A DNA stretch of 64,000 nucleotides. Source: Actinomycetes bacterium (GTDB lineage Bacteria; Actinomycetota; Thermoleophilia; Gaiellales; F1-60-MAGs149). Both the position numbers and the translations under genes were made by a program. Positions 34,229-42,127 of the stretch are shown piece after piece. Location of the stretch: NCBI GenBank assembly GCA_025360225.1, contig JANYCN010000042.1, positions 1-64,000 on the forward strand. The letters are read 5' to 3'. The notes beneath the pieces were generated by a model. That model searched no databases. It was not told where the DNA came from and worked only from the letters and a program-made list of their open reading frames with translations. Numbering within the stretch: position 1 is the first letter of the stretch; every line of letters starts with the position of its first letter.

Positions 34229-35160
34229 CGTCGCTGCGCGAGTTCGGCGCCGCCGTCGCAGCGTTCGCCGGAAACCTGTCTGACGTGCGACTCGTGCCGC
34301 TCATGCTTGGTCTCTCCCTCCAGCTCGCGAACCTGCTCCTCCGCTCCGCAGCGTGGTGCGTCATCCTGCGAGCAGCGTTTCCCAGCGCCGCCGTGCGGCT
34401 CCGGACGACCGTTGGCGCCTACCTCGCCGGTGCCGCCGTGAACGCCATCGCCCCTGCGCGAGGCGGCGACCTCGTAAAGGTCGGCGCGATCCGCCATGCT
34501 GCACGCGAGACGACGATCCCCGGCGTCGCGGCGACGCTGCTCGTCGAGACCCTGTTTGACCTCGTCGTCGCGGGGTCGCTCGCCATCTGGGCGTACGCCT
34601 CCGGACGGTTGCCAGCGTTGCCGCAGCTTCCCGACTCGCCGGCGTTCGAGTGGTCCTGGATCGCACGAAACCTGCAGCTCGCAAGCGCGATCGCGATGGC
34701 GGTTGCCTTGCTCGCGGTCCTCGCGGCCCGCAGGATCGGCCGGCGCGTCGTCGCGTTCTGGTCGCGGGTCGGCGTCGGCTTCACGATCCTCCGCACCCCC
34801 GGGCGATACCTGCGCACGGTCGCCCTGCTCCAGGCCGCGGGCTGGTGCTGCCGCGTCGGGGTCGCGTACGAGCTCCTCGTCGCGTTCCGCATCCCCGCGA
34901 CTCTGTCCACCGCACTCGTCGTGCTCGTTGTCGGCTCGCTCGCGACGATGCTGCCGATCACACCCGGCGGCGCCGGCGCCCAGCAGGCGCTGCTCGTGCT
35001 GGCGCTCGGGCACGCAACCGCGACGTCACGGATCCTCGCCTACTCCGTCGGCGCCCAGCTATCGACGACGGTGCTGAACGCGACTGCTGGCTCGATCGCG
35101 CTGCTCGCGATGTTCGGCACCCTCCGGCTGAACCTCGTACGCCGCCGAGCGGCCTCGTAG
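34225..35160 (+). CDS. UPF0104/lysylphosphatidylglycerol-synthase-type membrane protein
   Basis: The 311-residue protein has about eight membrane spans and the LPG_synthase_TM family features: an early RSAAWCVILRAAFPS, AYLAGAAVNAIAPARGGDLVKV, TLLVETLFDLVV, and late ATMLPITPGGAGAQQALLV. Relatives include AglD and MprF flippase domains, which move lipids or isoprenoid-linked sugars. No synthase domain is attached. With the GT39-like enzyme three genes away, a role in lipid-linked sugar movement is possible but unproven. The GTG at 34225 overlaps the channel-like gene. Confidence 0.82.
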   Translation: MTSLREFGAAVAAFAGNLSDVRLVPLMLGLSLQLANLLLRSAAWCVILRAAFPSAAVRLRTTVGAYLAGAAVNAIAPARGGDLVKVGAIRHAARETTIPGVAATLLVETLFDLVVAGSLAIWAYASGRLPALPQLPDSPAFEWSWIARNLQLASAIAMAVALLAVLAARRIGRRVVAFWSRVGVGFTILRTPGRYLRTVALLQAAGWCCRVGVAYELLVAFRIPATLSTALVVLVVGSLATMLPITPGGAGAQQALLVLALGHATATSRILAYSVGAQLSTTVLNATAGSIALLAMFGTLRLNLVRRRAAS

Positions 35161-35167
35161 CCGCCAG

Positions 35168-35944
35168 CTACGAGGCTGGCTCCTCGCTCGCCGGGGCCTC
35201 GATCGCCGCCGGCGGCGGCGTGGGCGCGGCGATGCCGAGCTCCTCCCGGAGCTTCGACAGACGCAGCTCGGCGGAGGCCTGCGAGAGCGAGCGGGCCACC
35301 TCGCGCTCGGCGCCCTCGACGGACGACTCGCCAAGCTCGGCCTTCGCCGACGCAAGCGCCATCCGCGCGTTGATCTTGTCCTCAACCGATGCGATCGTCG
35401 GGCCCGTGTCGGCGAGCGGCTGGGAGAGCTGCGCCACGGTGGCGTTCACACGCTCCTGCATCTTCGTCTGCTCGAGCTTGCCGAGCAGCTCCATCCGCTT
35501 TGCCGAGAGCTCCTGAACGCGCATCGCGTTCTCGTTCACGTGTTGCTTGGCAACCTCGGCCTGCTCGTTCGCGGTGCCGAGCTGCGCCTTCAGGCTGGTG
35601 ACGGACGACTCGGTCGCCTCGAGCTTCATCGCGAGCGCGTTGGCAGCGCGCGTCCACCTCTCGCCCTCGGCGACGTCGCCGCCGCGCGATGCCTCATCGA
35701 GCTTACGCAGCGCCTGCCCGGCCTCGCCTCGAGCCTTCGTCGACTCCTCGACGGAGCGGTCAAGCAACATCTGGATCTCCGTGCGGTGCGCGATCACCTG
35801 CGCCGCCTGGTTGCGCAGCGCGAGATCCTGCTTCTTCGCCTCCGCCATCGCCTGCTCGATCTGGATCTCGGGCTTCATGCGGCTCTCGACGCCACCCGTG
35901 ACCGCCGTCTTGATGTAGCCCCACACCTTGCTGAAGAACCCCAT
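35168..35944 (-). CDS. pspA: PspA/IM30-family membrane-stress protein
   Basis: The 258-residue protein begins MGFFSKVWGYIKT, an amphipathic helix, followed by a long coiled coil (about 25-225) with the early KPEIQIEQAMAEAKKQD typical of PspA/IM30. The C-terminal 25 residues are Pro/Ala/Glu-rich. PspA forms large ESCRT-III-like assemblies that stabilise the membrane under stress. The start overlaps the stop of the upstream coiled-coil gene (TAATG), so the three minus-strand genes VWA-SBP, coiled-coil and pspA form an operon. The gene converges with the UPF0104 gene. Confidence 0.9.
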   Translation of the reverse strand: MGFFSKVWGYIKTAVTGGVESRMKPEIQIEQAMAEAKKQDLALRNQAAQVIAHRTEIQMLLDRSVEESTKARGEAGQALRKLDEASRGGDVAEGERWTRAANALAMKLEATESSVTSLKAQLGTANEQAEVAKQHVNENAMRVQELSAKRMELLGKLEQTKMQERVNATVAQLSQPLADTGPTIASVEDKINARMALASAKAELGESSVEGAEREVARSLSQASAELRLSKLREELGIAAPTPPPAAIEAPASEEPAS

Positions 35945-36690
35945 TACGTCCCCTTCTCGAGCGGTTGGTCTCCATTGTGCCCGTACGCCTCGACGAGGCT
36001 CGTCGCGAGGATCCGCATGCGCTCGCGCAGGCCCGCAACGTCAGCGTTCACGCTGGTCGTCGGCGTGGCCGCGATGCGCGCCTGCACCAGGCGCCCACGA
36101 ACCGCAGCAAGCGACGCGGCGACCGCCTCGATCTCCCGATCGAACGCCGCCCGCGCCTCGGTGAACGAGTCGACAACGGCTAGCTGCTCCGCGAGCGCAT
36201 CCACCGCCGGGCCCTTCGACGTTGTGGCCGCGCGGGCACGCAGGTCGGGGACGTCGACGGACGCCAGGTACAGCTCCATCTCGCTCGCGCGGCGCGCGTT
36301 CGCCACCACCTCGTCGCACAACGCGGCCACCTCGCCGGCGACGTCGTCGCGGACGCCTGGCGACCGGGCGAGCTCGCTCTCGATCGCGCGCTGCTCGTTG
36401 AGGACAGCGATCACCTGACCGCGGATCGTCCCGGTGACACCATCGAGCGGGCGTCGAGCACCGGACGTCGACTGCCGCGAAGCGCGGGTCGCGAGGCGCT
36501 CAGACTCCTTCGGGTCGCCGATCGTCGCAGCGACCAGCAGCGCGTAGACCGGCACGGCAGCGACATCGACGAGCGTGCTCTGCAGCAGGATCCCACCCCC
36601 CTCCACCACCGCAGCAACGAGCAGGTTTAGTGGCTTCGTCGCCGCGTTCCAGACGATGCGCCAGAACAGCCTGTCACGCTCCGCCGCCAC
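35944..36690 (-). CDS. Coiled-coil protein with N-terminal hydrophobic segment, PspA operon
   Basis: The 248-residue protein has a hydrophobic N-terminal part (residues about 16-55, IVWNAATKPLNLLVAAVVEGGGILL onward) and a long helical, Ala/Arg/Glu-rich remainder with heptad-like spacing. No named domain is recognised. It lies between the VWA fusion gene (3 bases upstream) and pspA (one-base overlap), so it most likely works with them at the membrane, perhaps linking PspA to the VWA protein. That role is inferred from position only. Confidence 0.65.
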   Translation of the reverse strand: MAAERDRLFWRIVWNAATKPLNLLVAAVVEGGGILLQSTLVDVAAVPVYALLVAATIGDPKESERLATRASRQSTSGARRPLDGVTGTIRGQVIAVLNEQRAIESELARSPGVRDDVAGEVAALCDEVVANARRASEMELYLASVDVPDLRARAATTSKGPAVDALAEQLAVVDSFTEARAAFDREIEAVAASLAAVRGRLVQARIAATPTTSVNADVAGLRERMRILATSLVEAYGHNGDQPLEKGT

Positions 36691-36693
36691 CGG

Positions 36694-38391
36694 CTAGAAG
36701 AAGGACGAGATCGAGGTGTACACGCTGTTGATCGTCCTCGGGTCGCCGGTGTACGGCTTGCCGCCGCCTGCCTTGGCGATCTCGGCGAGCGCGCTGCCGT
36801 CGGCATCGGCGCCATAGGCGATCGTGAAGACCCGCACACCCCCGGACTCGGACTGGCCCGAGAGCGCGCCAACGACGTCCTGAACCGTCGCCTTCGACTT
36901 GTTGTCCTGACCGTCCGTCAGGATCACCGCGGCCTGGATGTGCGTCTTCGCAGCGGAACGGTTGAGGAGCGAGAGCGACGCGAGCGACGCATCGAACACC
37001 GCGGTGCCACCGTCGGGGAACAGCCCGTCGATCGTCGCATCGAGCGCTGTCCGGTTCGCGGTCGACATCGGCTCGAGCGGCACGACGGTTGACGCCGTGG
37101 TGGAGAAGGTGATCAGCGCCACGCGATCCTGCGGCGAGAGCGCCTTCAGAAACGCGTGCAACCCCACCTTCGCCTGGTCGAGCTTGCCTGCGTCGTTCAT
37201 CGAGCCGGAGACGTCGAGCACGAGCGCGATGTCCGCCGGCTTGCGGTCCTCGTGCCACAGCTCGCGGACACGCGCGAGCACCGGCGGGGTTGGGAAGGAG
37301 AGAAGCCGCGTTGGGAGGGTCGGGTCGACGCCGTTCGCCGCCGTCAGGCTGCCGTCGAGCGGCGCAGTCGCGTCGGACGGTCGGAAACCAGAGGCCGTGA
37401 CACGTCCCTGCACGGCCGGGGAGAGAAGGAAGCTCGCGAGCTGGTCGGCGGCGGCCTTCTGGTCGGCAGTCACCCAAGGCGCGTTGAGCGTGATCAGGGG
37501 GTTATCGGAGAAGAACGTTCCCTCCTTCGGATAGAGCGCGACGAGCTTCGGGCCCGACCGACGCAGGCGCGTGTTGAAGTCGACGAGCGTCGTCTCCTCC
37601 ATCGCGACCGCCGACGCGAAGGCAGGTCCGCGCGCTGCGAGCTGCTCGGCGAAGAACAACGTCGTGTCGCCGTAGTGCACGATCGACCCCTCGATCGCCT
37701 TGATCTGGTCGCGAACCGCGGGCTTGCTGATGTCGTCGAGGGTCAGCCCCTCGGTCTTTCCGGTTGCCGCGTAGTACTCCGCTGCGACGGCGGCGAGCCC
37801 CGACGTGGAGAAGTCAGGATTCGTGTGGCCGAGTCGGAACGCACCCCACTCCGGGTGGCCGTGCGCAGCCCAGCCCCCGGCGCTGCGCGCCTCGGCCAAC
37901 ACGTCGGCCCAGCCGAGCTCCTTCGCCGGCCAGCCAAGCGCTCGCGCCTCGGCCTCCCACATCGCGATCACGACGGGCGTGCGCACGAACGACGGGCTTC
38001 TCTCCGGCACCCAGGTCACGTCGGCCTGCTGCGTGAGGAGCCGGCCCCACAGGGACGAGGAGGGCGACCACACCGTCGGCTTGAGGGTGCCAGCGCGGAG
38101 CGCGTCGAGCGCGGCGCCAGAGGCGATCTTCGTCGGTTGGATGACGATCGGACGGCCGTTCACGGTAAGACCTCTGGCGGTGAACGCTGCGAACGCGGAC
38201 TTCAGGAGCGCATCCTTCTCCGGCGAGTAGGCGACCGAGACGATCACAGCGTTCGCCGGCGCCGTCACGGTCGGGGCGGCGCCGGTGGCTCCCTGGTCGC
38301 TCGCGGAACCGGACCGACGGAGCGCGAGGGCGCCGACGATCACCGCCGCCGCGACAACGAGGGCAACGACACGGATCAGACGCGAGCTCAC
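36694..38391 (-). CDS. Extracellular solute-binding domain fused to a VWA domain
   Basis: The 565-residue protein has a signal anchor (about 5-25), a type-2 periplasmic-binding domain (about 45-350, with IQPTKIASGAALDALRAGT, VWSPSSSLWGRLL and MWEAEARALGWP), and a VWA domain (about 385-565). The VWA metal site (MIDAS) is intact: DVSGSMNDAG, a later Thr in FPDGGTAVFDA, and the Asp of VILTDGQDN. It should be exposed outside the membrane and bind a divalent metal and perhaps a protein. It is the first gene of the pspA operon. The GTG at 38391 is chosen because it puts the hydrophobic anchor at the N terminus; the frame runs open to 38643. Confidence 0.85.
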   Translation of the reverse strand: MSSRLIRVVALVVAAAVIVGALALRRSGSASDQGATGAAPTVTAPANAVIVSVAYSPEKDALLKSAFAAFTARGLTVNGRPIVIQPTKIASGAALDALRAGTLKPTVWSPSSSLWGRLLTQQADVTWVPERSPSFVRTPVVIAMWEAEARALGWPAKELGWADVLAEARSAGGWAAHGHPEWGAFRLGHTNPDFSTSGLAAVAAEYYAATGKTEGLTLDDISKPAVRDQIKAIEGSIVHYGDTTLFFAEQLAARGPAFASAVAMEETTLVDFNTRLRRSGPKLVALYPKEGTFFSDNPLITLNAPWVTADQKAAADQLASFLLSPAVQGRVTASGFRPSDATAPLDGSLTAANGVDPTLPTRLLSFPTPPVLARVRELWHEDRKPADIALVLDVSGSMNDAGKLDQAKVGLHAFLKALSPQDRVALITFSTTASTVVPLEPMSTANRTALDATIDGLFPDGGTAVFDASLASLSLLNRSAAKTHIQAAVILTDGQDNKSKATVQDVVGALSGQSESGGVRVFTIAYGADADGSALAEIAKAGGGKPYTGDPRTINSVYTSISSFF

Positions 38392-38470
38392 GCGGGGTAC
38401 GGTACTACGCCGTCGGGGCCGTTGTCGCGTGGTAGCCTTGATGAAGAGCCTGCACTCTGGAGGGACGACC

Positions 38471-38737
38471 ATGTTCGGTGGAACAATCGGTACCGGCGAG
38501 ATCCTGATCGTGCTCGTCGTCGCGCTCGTGGTGTTCGGCCCGAAGCGTCTTCCCGGCCTCGGCCGCGACCTTGGGCGCGGCATGCGCGACTTCAAGCGCG
38601 CCGTCTCCGGCGAGGATGCGGACGAGCGCCAGGCCGAGGACACCGCTCACAAGACGGCCGCGATCCAGCCTGCCGCGACGGTCGTTGACGCCACCCCGGG
38701 CGCGCCGGCGAGCGTCCCCGCTGACGACGCAAGCTAA
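38471..38737 (+). CDS. tatA: Sec-independent translocase protein TatA
   Basis: The 88-residue protein has the single short membrane helix and amphipathic helix of TatA: GEILIVLVVALVVFGPKRLPGLGRDLGRGMRDFKRAV, with the FGPKRLP hinge. The rest is an acidic tail. It forms the protein-conducting part of the twin-arginine translocase with TatC, encoded 9 bases downstream. The ATG at 38471 follows GGAGGGACG; an ATG 30 bases earlier is a poorer choice. No tatB is visible, and an A/C-only system is usual in many Gram-positive bacteria. Confidence 0.92.
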   Translation: MFGGTIGTGEILIVLVVALVVFGPKRLPGLGRDLGRGMRDFKRAVSGEDADERQAEDTAHKTAAIQPAATVVDATPGAPASVPADDAS

Positions 38738-38746
38738 CGTCGCCTG

Positions 38747-39541
38747 ATGCGTTTTCGGGTCCGCCGTCTGGACCACTCCGATGAGGTCACCGTCGTCGAA
38801 CACCTCGACGAGCTTCGAAACCGGCTCGTCGTCTCGCTGATCGCGCTCGGAGTGACCTTCGGGGTCGCGTTCTGGCAGCACAACAAGCTGATCGAGATCA
38901 TGAAACGGCAGGTGCCGCTCGGCCCGGACGGCAAGCCGTACGGGCTGGTGATCCTCGCCCCCGGCGAGCAGTTCTCGCTGGCGATGCAGATCTCGTTCTG
39001 GGCCGCCGTTATCGTCACGACACCGATCCTGTTCTACCAGCTCTACGCCTACGTGATCCCGGCGTTCAACCCCGATCGGACGCGGACGACCTGGCCGCTG
39101 CTGCTGATGGTGCCGTTCTTCTTCACCACCGGCGTCGTGTTCGCGTACTTCGTCGTCATCCCCGCCGCAGCCGGGTTCCTCCTCGGCTTCGACGCCAACG
39201 AGTACGTCGTCCAACCGCGTGCGGAGCTCTGGTACGAGTGGATGGTCACGCTGCTCCTGGCAGTGGGCCTGATCTTCGAGATGCCGGCGGCCGTGCTGAT
39301 GCTGGCGAAGATGCGGATCGTCAGCTCGCGCATGCTCCGGCGCTTCCGCCGCCACGCGATCCTCGTCAACACGGTCGTCGCCGCCGCGTTGCCCGGCGTC
39401 GACCCGGTGTCGATGATCATGGAGGCGCTGCCGCTCTTCGCCCTCTACGAGCTGTCGATCCTGCTCGCCTGGCTCGTCGAGCGGGGCTCCGGTCGGCAAG
39501 CGGCCAGTGACGTGGACGTCGACACCGACGTGGACGCGTAG
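38747..39541 (+). CDS. tatC: Sec-independent translocase protein TatC
   Basis: The 264-residue protein has six membrane helices and the TatC hallmarks VVEHLDELRNRLVVS at the N terminus, a central PALNPDRTRT-like segment (PAFNPDRTRTTWP), and a late PGVDPVSMIMEALPLF. It binds the twin-arginine signal. It is in an operon with tatA. The C-terminal tail is acidic (DVDVDTDVDA). A possible Tat-dependent protein in the window is the DUF1501 product, which has an RR near its hydrophobic segment. Confidence 0.94.
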   Translation: MRFRVRRLDHSDEVTVVEHLDELRNRLVVSLIALGVTFGVAFWQHNKLIEIMKRQVPLGPDGKPYGLVILAPGEQFSLAMQISFWAAVIVTTPILFYQLYAYVIPAFNPDRTRTTWPLLLMVPFFFTTGVVFAYFVVIPAAAGFLLGFDANEYVVQPRAELWYEWMVTLLLAVGLIFEMPAAVLMLAKMRIVSSRMLRRFRRHAILVNTVVAAALPGVDPVSMIMEALPLFALYELSILLAWLVERGSGRQAASDVDVDTDVDA

Positions 39542-39686
39542 GTCGCCTCCAACCGTTTTCGCGTTCCTGCGCTACCGTAAGGCTTCAGGCACCCGCGTAC
39601 GGCGCGGCCCCGCCCTTCCTCTCCGAGCACAAGGCGTCACCGAGATAGCTGACAAGCCGAGCAACCGTGGTGTCCAGGGCTACTCC

Positions 39687-40700
39687 GTGGGCACCAAGAA
39701 CGCGCCGACCGCGCCGAGTGGCAAGAAGGGCCGCCCCACGCCCTCGCGCCGCAAGCCGCCAGGCGAGCGCCCGCTGTTCACCGAGTGGGTCGTCCGTCGC
39801 GGTCGCTGGGTGTTCATCCTGCTCGCGGCAGTCTTCGTCATCGGCTTCGTGCTGTACGGCGTCGGCAACTCGGGCGGGGCTGGCCTGAACGACGTCCTGC
39901 AGAACGGCAACGCGTCGAACACGCCGACGACGGTGCCGACGCCCGACGTGGTCAAGGCAGCGCTGAAGGCGACGAAGGAGCGGCCGACCGACGCTAGCGC
40001 GTGGGTCTCGCTCGGCGCTGCGTACTCGAGTGCTGCCGCCGGGCTCAGCAGCCCCGCGGGGGCGCTCGTTGACTACTCGATGTCCGTCACCGCGTACGAG
40101 AAGGCGAAGTCACTGAAGCCAACCGACGTCGACGTGCTCTCCGCGCTCGCGCTGGCCTACAACGCAGAGGCGAGCGCCGCCGACTCGCGCGCCGCCGAGC
40201 TGTACAACCAGTCGTCGTCGCTGCAGTCGGCGAGATCGAACGTCGAGCTCTTCGCGCCGGCCAGCTTCGGCTCGCTCGTCGACCCGCTGACCCAGGCCAT
40301 GGACTCGTCGATCAGCAACCGGGCAAACGCCCTGCAACAGCTCACCTCGCCGTTCTACACGCAGGCCTCGGCCGCGTCGAAGGCAGCGCTCACGGTCTAC
40401 CTGCAGCTGACGACGCTCCGCTCCACAGACCCGGCGATCTGGTTCCAGATGGCGGAGGCGGCACGGCAGACCGGTGACAAGACGAACGAGGTGAAGGCGT
40501 TCGAGCGCTTCCTCGCGCTCGTGCCATCTGACCCGCTGTCGCCGCAGGTGCGTTCTGCGCTCGACAACCTGACGAAGCCGACGACCGCGGCGTCGACGGC
40601 CGCCGCAACGACGACCGCCGCGACGACGACGAAGAGCACCACGACGAAGGCCACGACCCCGTCGTCGTCGACGAGCCCGAAGACCTCCACGACGAAGTGA
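39687..40700 (+). CDS. Membrane-anchored TPR-like protein
   Basis: The protein is about 337 residues from the GTG at 39687. A basic N-terminal tail (KKGRPTPSRRKPP) is followed by one membrane helix (about 37-57), then a region of helical repeats (about 85-290) with TPR-like blocks such as DASAWVSLGAAYSSAAAG, DVDVLSALALAYNAEA and DPAIWFQMAEAARQTGD. The last 40 residues are nearly pure Thr/Ser/Ala/Lys. It should display TPR units outside the membrane. The ATG at 39507 lies inside tatC and reads poorly. The GTGA overlap with the next gene suggests co-translation. Confidence 0.72.
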   Translation: MGTKNAPTAPSGKKGRPTPSRRKPPGERPLFTEWVVRRGRWVFILLAAVFVIGFVLYGVGNSGGAGLNDVLQNGNASNTPTTVPTPDVVKAALKATKERPTDASAWVSLGAAYSSAAAGLSSPAGALVDYSMSVTAYEKAKSLKPTDVDVLSALALAYNAEASAADSRAAELYNQSSSLQSARSNVELFAPASFGSLVDPLTQAMDSSISNRANALQQLTSPFYTQASAASKAALTVYLQLTTLRSTDPAIWFQMAEAARQTGDKTNEVKAFERFLALVPSDPLSPQVRSALDNLTKPTTAASTAAATTTAATTTKSTTTKATTPSSSTSPKTSTTK

Positions 40701-41065
40701 CGCTGGTCAGCGTCGTCTCGCTGACAGCCGACGCGACGCTCATCGTGATCGCCGGCGCCGTCGGTGCGCACGAGATCGACACGCTCCGCGCGGCGCTTGG
40801 CGAGGCCGCGCGCGTTCCGTCCCGCCGGTACGTCGTCGACTGCACCGACGCCGTGATCGACGATCCTGACGCGATCACCGCCCTGTACGAGCTGGCGGGG
40901 ATCGCACGGGCGCGCGACGGCGTCGTCGCGCTCGCCACCGGCCGGCCAAGCTCCCTGCGCAACATGCTCGACACGTCAGGGCTGAAGGCGGCGTTTAGCC
41001 TCTACGACAGCCGTGGGCGCGCGCTCGACGACCTCGACCTGCCCGATCCCGCCCCGGAACCCTGA
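40697..41065 (+). CDS. STAS-domain protein (anti-sigma-factor-antagonist-like)
   Basis: The 122-residue protein shows the alternating beta-alpha pattern of STAS domains: an early hydrophobic strand ATLIVIAGAVGAHEIDTLRAAL, RYVVDCTDAVIDDPDAITALYELA, then VVALATGRPSSLRNMLDTSGL and a C-terminal strand and helix. The serine that is phosphorylated in SpoIIAA-type proteins is at a D/DP position here, so it may not be a canonical switch. It follows the TPR gene by a GTGA overlap. No anti-sigma kinase gene is nearby. It is the last gene before the tRNA. Confidence 0.7.
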   Translation: MTLVSVVSLTADATLIVIAGAVGAHEIDTLRAALGEAARVPSRRYVVDCTDAVIDDPDAITALYELAGIARARDGVVALATGRPSSLRNMLDTSGLKAAFSLYDSRGRALDDLDLPDPAPEP

Positions 41066-41113
41066 CCGGCCGCTGACGAGCGGCTCGCCGAGCCTTGATA
41101 CACTCGGCTCTCC

Positions 41114-41186
41114 GGGCCGTTAGCTCAGCTGGTAGAGCAGGGGACTCTTAATCCCAAGGTCGTAGGTTCGATCCCTACACGGCCCA
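41114..41186 (+). tRNA. tRNA-Lys (anticodon CTT)
   Basis: A complete cloverleaf can be drawn. The acceptor stem is GGGCCGT at 41114-41120 with ACGGCCC at 41179-41185, the D arm contains TAGCTCAGCTGGTAGAGC, the anticodon stem-loop is GGGGA-CTCTTAA-TCCCA with anticodon CTT at 41147-41149, and the T arm is GTAGG-TTCGATC-CCTAC. The discriminator base is A and CCA is not encoded. Anticodon CTT decodes AAG. Confidence 0.97.
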
Positions 41187-41604
41187 TCGCTGTAGACGTC
41201 GCATGCAGGTTCTCACAGACGCGACGGCGGTCCGACCGGACGGCGGGGACATCCTCTCGGCGACCACGAGCGGGCCGATGTTCGGAACCCACCCTCGGCT
41301 CTCGTGCACCGTCTCGAAGATACGTGGCGGTTCGAGCGCTGCGGAGCGGCGTCTGAAAGCTCGCCCGACAGGGCGGGACGAGAGCTGGGCAAGCAATGCT
41401 TGCCCAGCGTGCGAGGTGATCTGGTGTCCACCAGATCACCGAGTCTCCAGCTCGGTCACGTAGCGTGCTCCCTCGCTGTCGCTTGTCAGGCGCGCTCCTC
41501 ACGACGAACCACCAGGTACGTACAGAACGTGATCATGGGAGCGTCCCGCCGCGGAGGTCCACGAACGACCGTCGTCCCACTCCCGACAGCATCGAGCCTC
41601 CTCG
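41187..41604. other. 418-bp gene-free gap with two perfect adjacent hairpins
   Basis: No convincing gene was found between tRNA-Lys and the DoxX gene. Two adjacent perfect stem-loops lie in it: GCTGGGCAAGC at 41384-41394 paired with GCTTGCCCAGC at 41398-41408 (loop AAT), and GGTGATCTGGTG at 41415-41426 paired with CACCAGATCACC at 41429-41440 (two-base loop, so better as a cruciform than as RNA). A weaker CGCCC/GGGCG pair precedes them at about 41362-41376. The ends do not match the repeat found at 11, 14 and 61 kb. Minus-strand frames here include the familiar tRNA-derived artefact MGRVGIEPTTLGL. Confidence 0.6.
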
Positions 41605-42117
41605 GTGACAATATGGGCGATGCTCCTGCAGCCACTCTCGCGCGACCGGCACCGTGACCGGGAGCGACGCACGAACCGCATGGCCGTTGCCCTTGCCGGC
41701 GCCCGTATGCTGGCCGGCGTCATCTGGCTCGCGAACCTCGAGTGGAAGGTTCCGCCGCAGTTCTTCTCGGACGACGGCCAGAGCCTGACGAAGGTGCTGC
41801 AGACGGCCTCGCGGCACGGCGTCGAGCCGTTCCGGGCGCTCGCTGCTGACGTGCTCGCGCCGCACCTCACCACGACCGGATGGATCGTCTTCTCCTGCGA
41901 GCTCCTCGCAGGCGCTCTGCTTCTGATCGGCTGGCACACGAGCATTGGCGCGGCGCTCGGCACGATCCAGGCGCTCGTGATCACCGCGTTCATGGCGCCG
42001 GCACCCGGCGAGCACCTGTGGGCGTACGCCCTGCTCGTCGCCGTCAACCTGCTCCCCCTCGTTGCGCCAACGAACATGCGGCTCAGCGTCGACGCGTGGC
42101 TCGGCCGCGGCTGCTAG
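41605..42117 (+). CDS. DoxX/TQO-small-subunit-like membrane protein
   Basis: The 170-residue (or shorter) protein has four hydrophobic segments, starting with ARMLAGVIWLANLEWKVPPQF, which resembles the first helix of DoxX/DoxD proteins. It has TGWIVFSCELLAGALLLIGWHTSIGAALG and a final helix ending LPLVAPTNMRLSVDAWLG. Homologues include the small subunit of thiosulfate:quinone oxidoreductase and general DoxX proteins of uncertain function. The start may be GTG 41605, ATG 41620 or ATG 41680; the last begins just before the first helix. The amine oxidase gene follows 10 bases later. Confidence 0.7.
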   Translation: MTIWAMLLQPLSRDRHRDRERRTNRMAVALAGARMLAGVIWLANLEWKVPPQFFSDDGQSLTKVLQTASRHGVEPFRALAADVLAPHLTTTGWIVFSCELLAGALLLIGWHTSIGAALGTIQALVITAFMAPAPGEHLWAYALLVAVNLLPLVAPTNMRLSVDAWLGRGC

Positions 42118-42127
42118 TCTCGACCCG

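Noticed and set aside
39507-39686. ATG 39507 as start of the TPR protein
   Set aside because: It lies inside tatC in another frame and gives a low-complexity leader; the GTG at 39687 comes directly before the basic tail and membrane helix.
41125-41502. Minus-strand 125-codon frame ending in MGRVGIEPTTLGLRVPCSTS
   Set aside because: Its 3' end is the reverse complement of the tRNA-Lys gene. This peptide is a well-known annotation artefact next to tRNA genes, and the rest of the frame covers the hairpin region without protein-like pattern.
41114-41604. Integration site of a mobile island at tRNA-Lys
   Set aside because: No duplicate of the tRNA 3' end, integrase gene or change in gene style was seen downstream.
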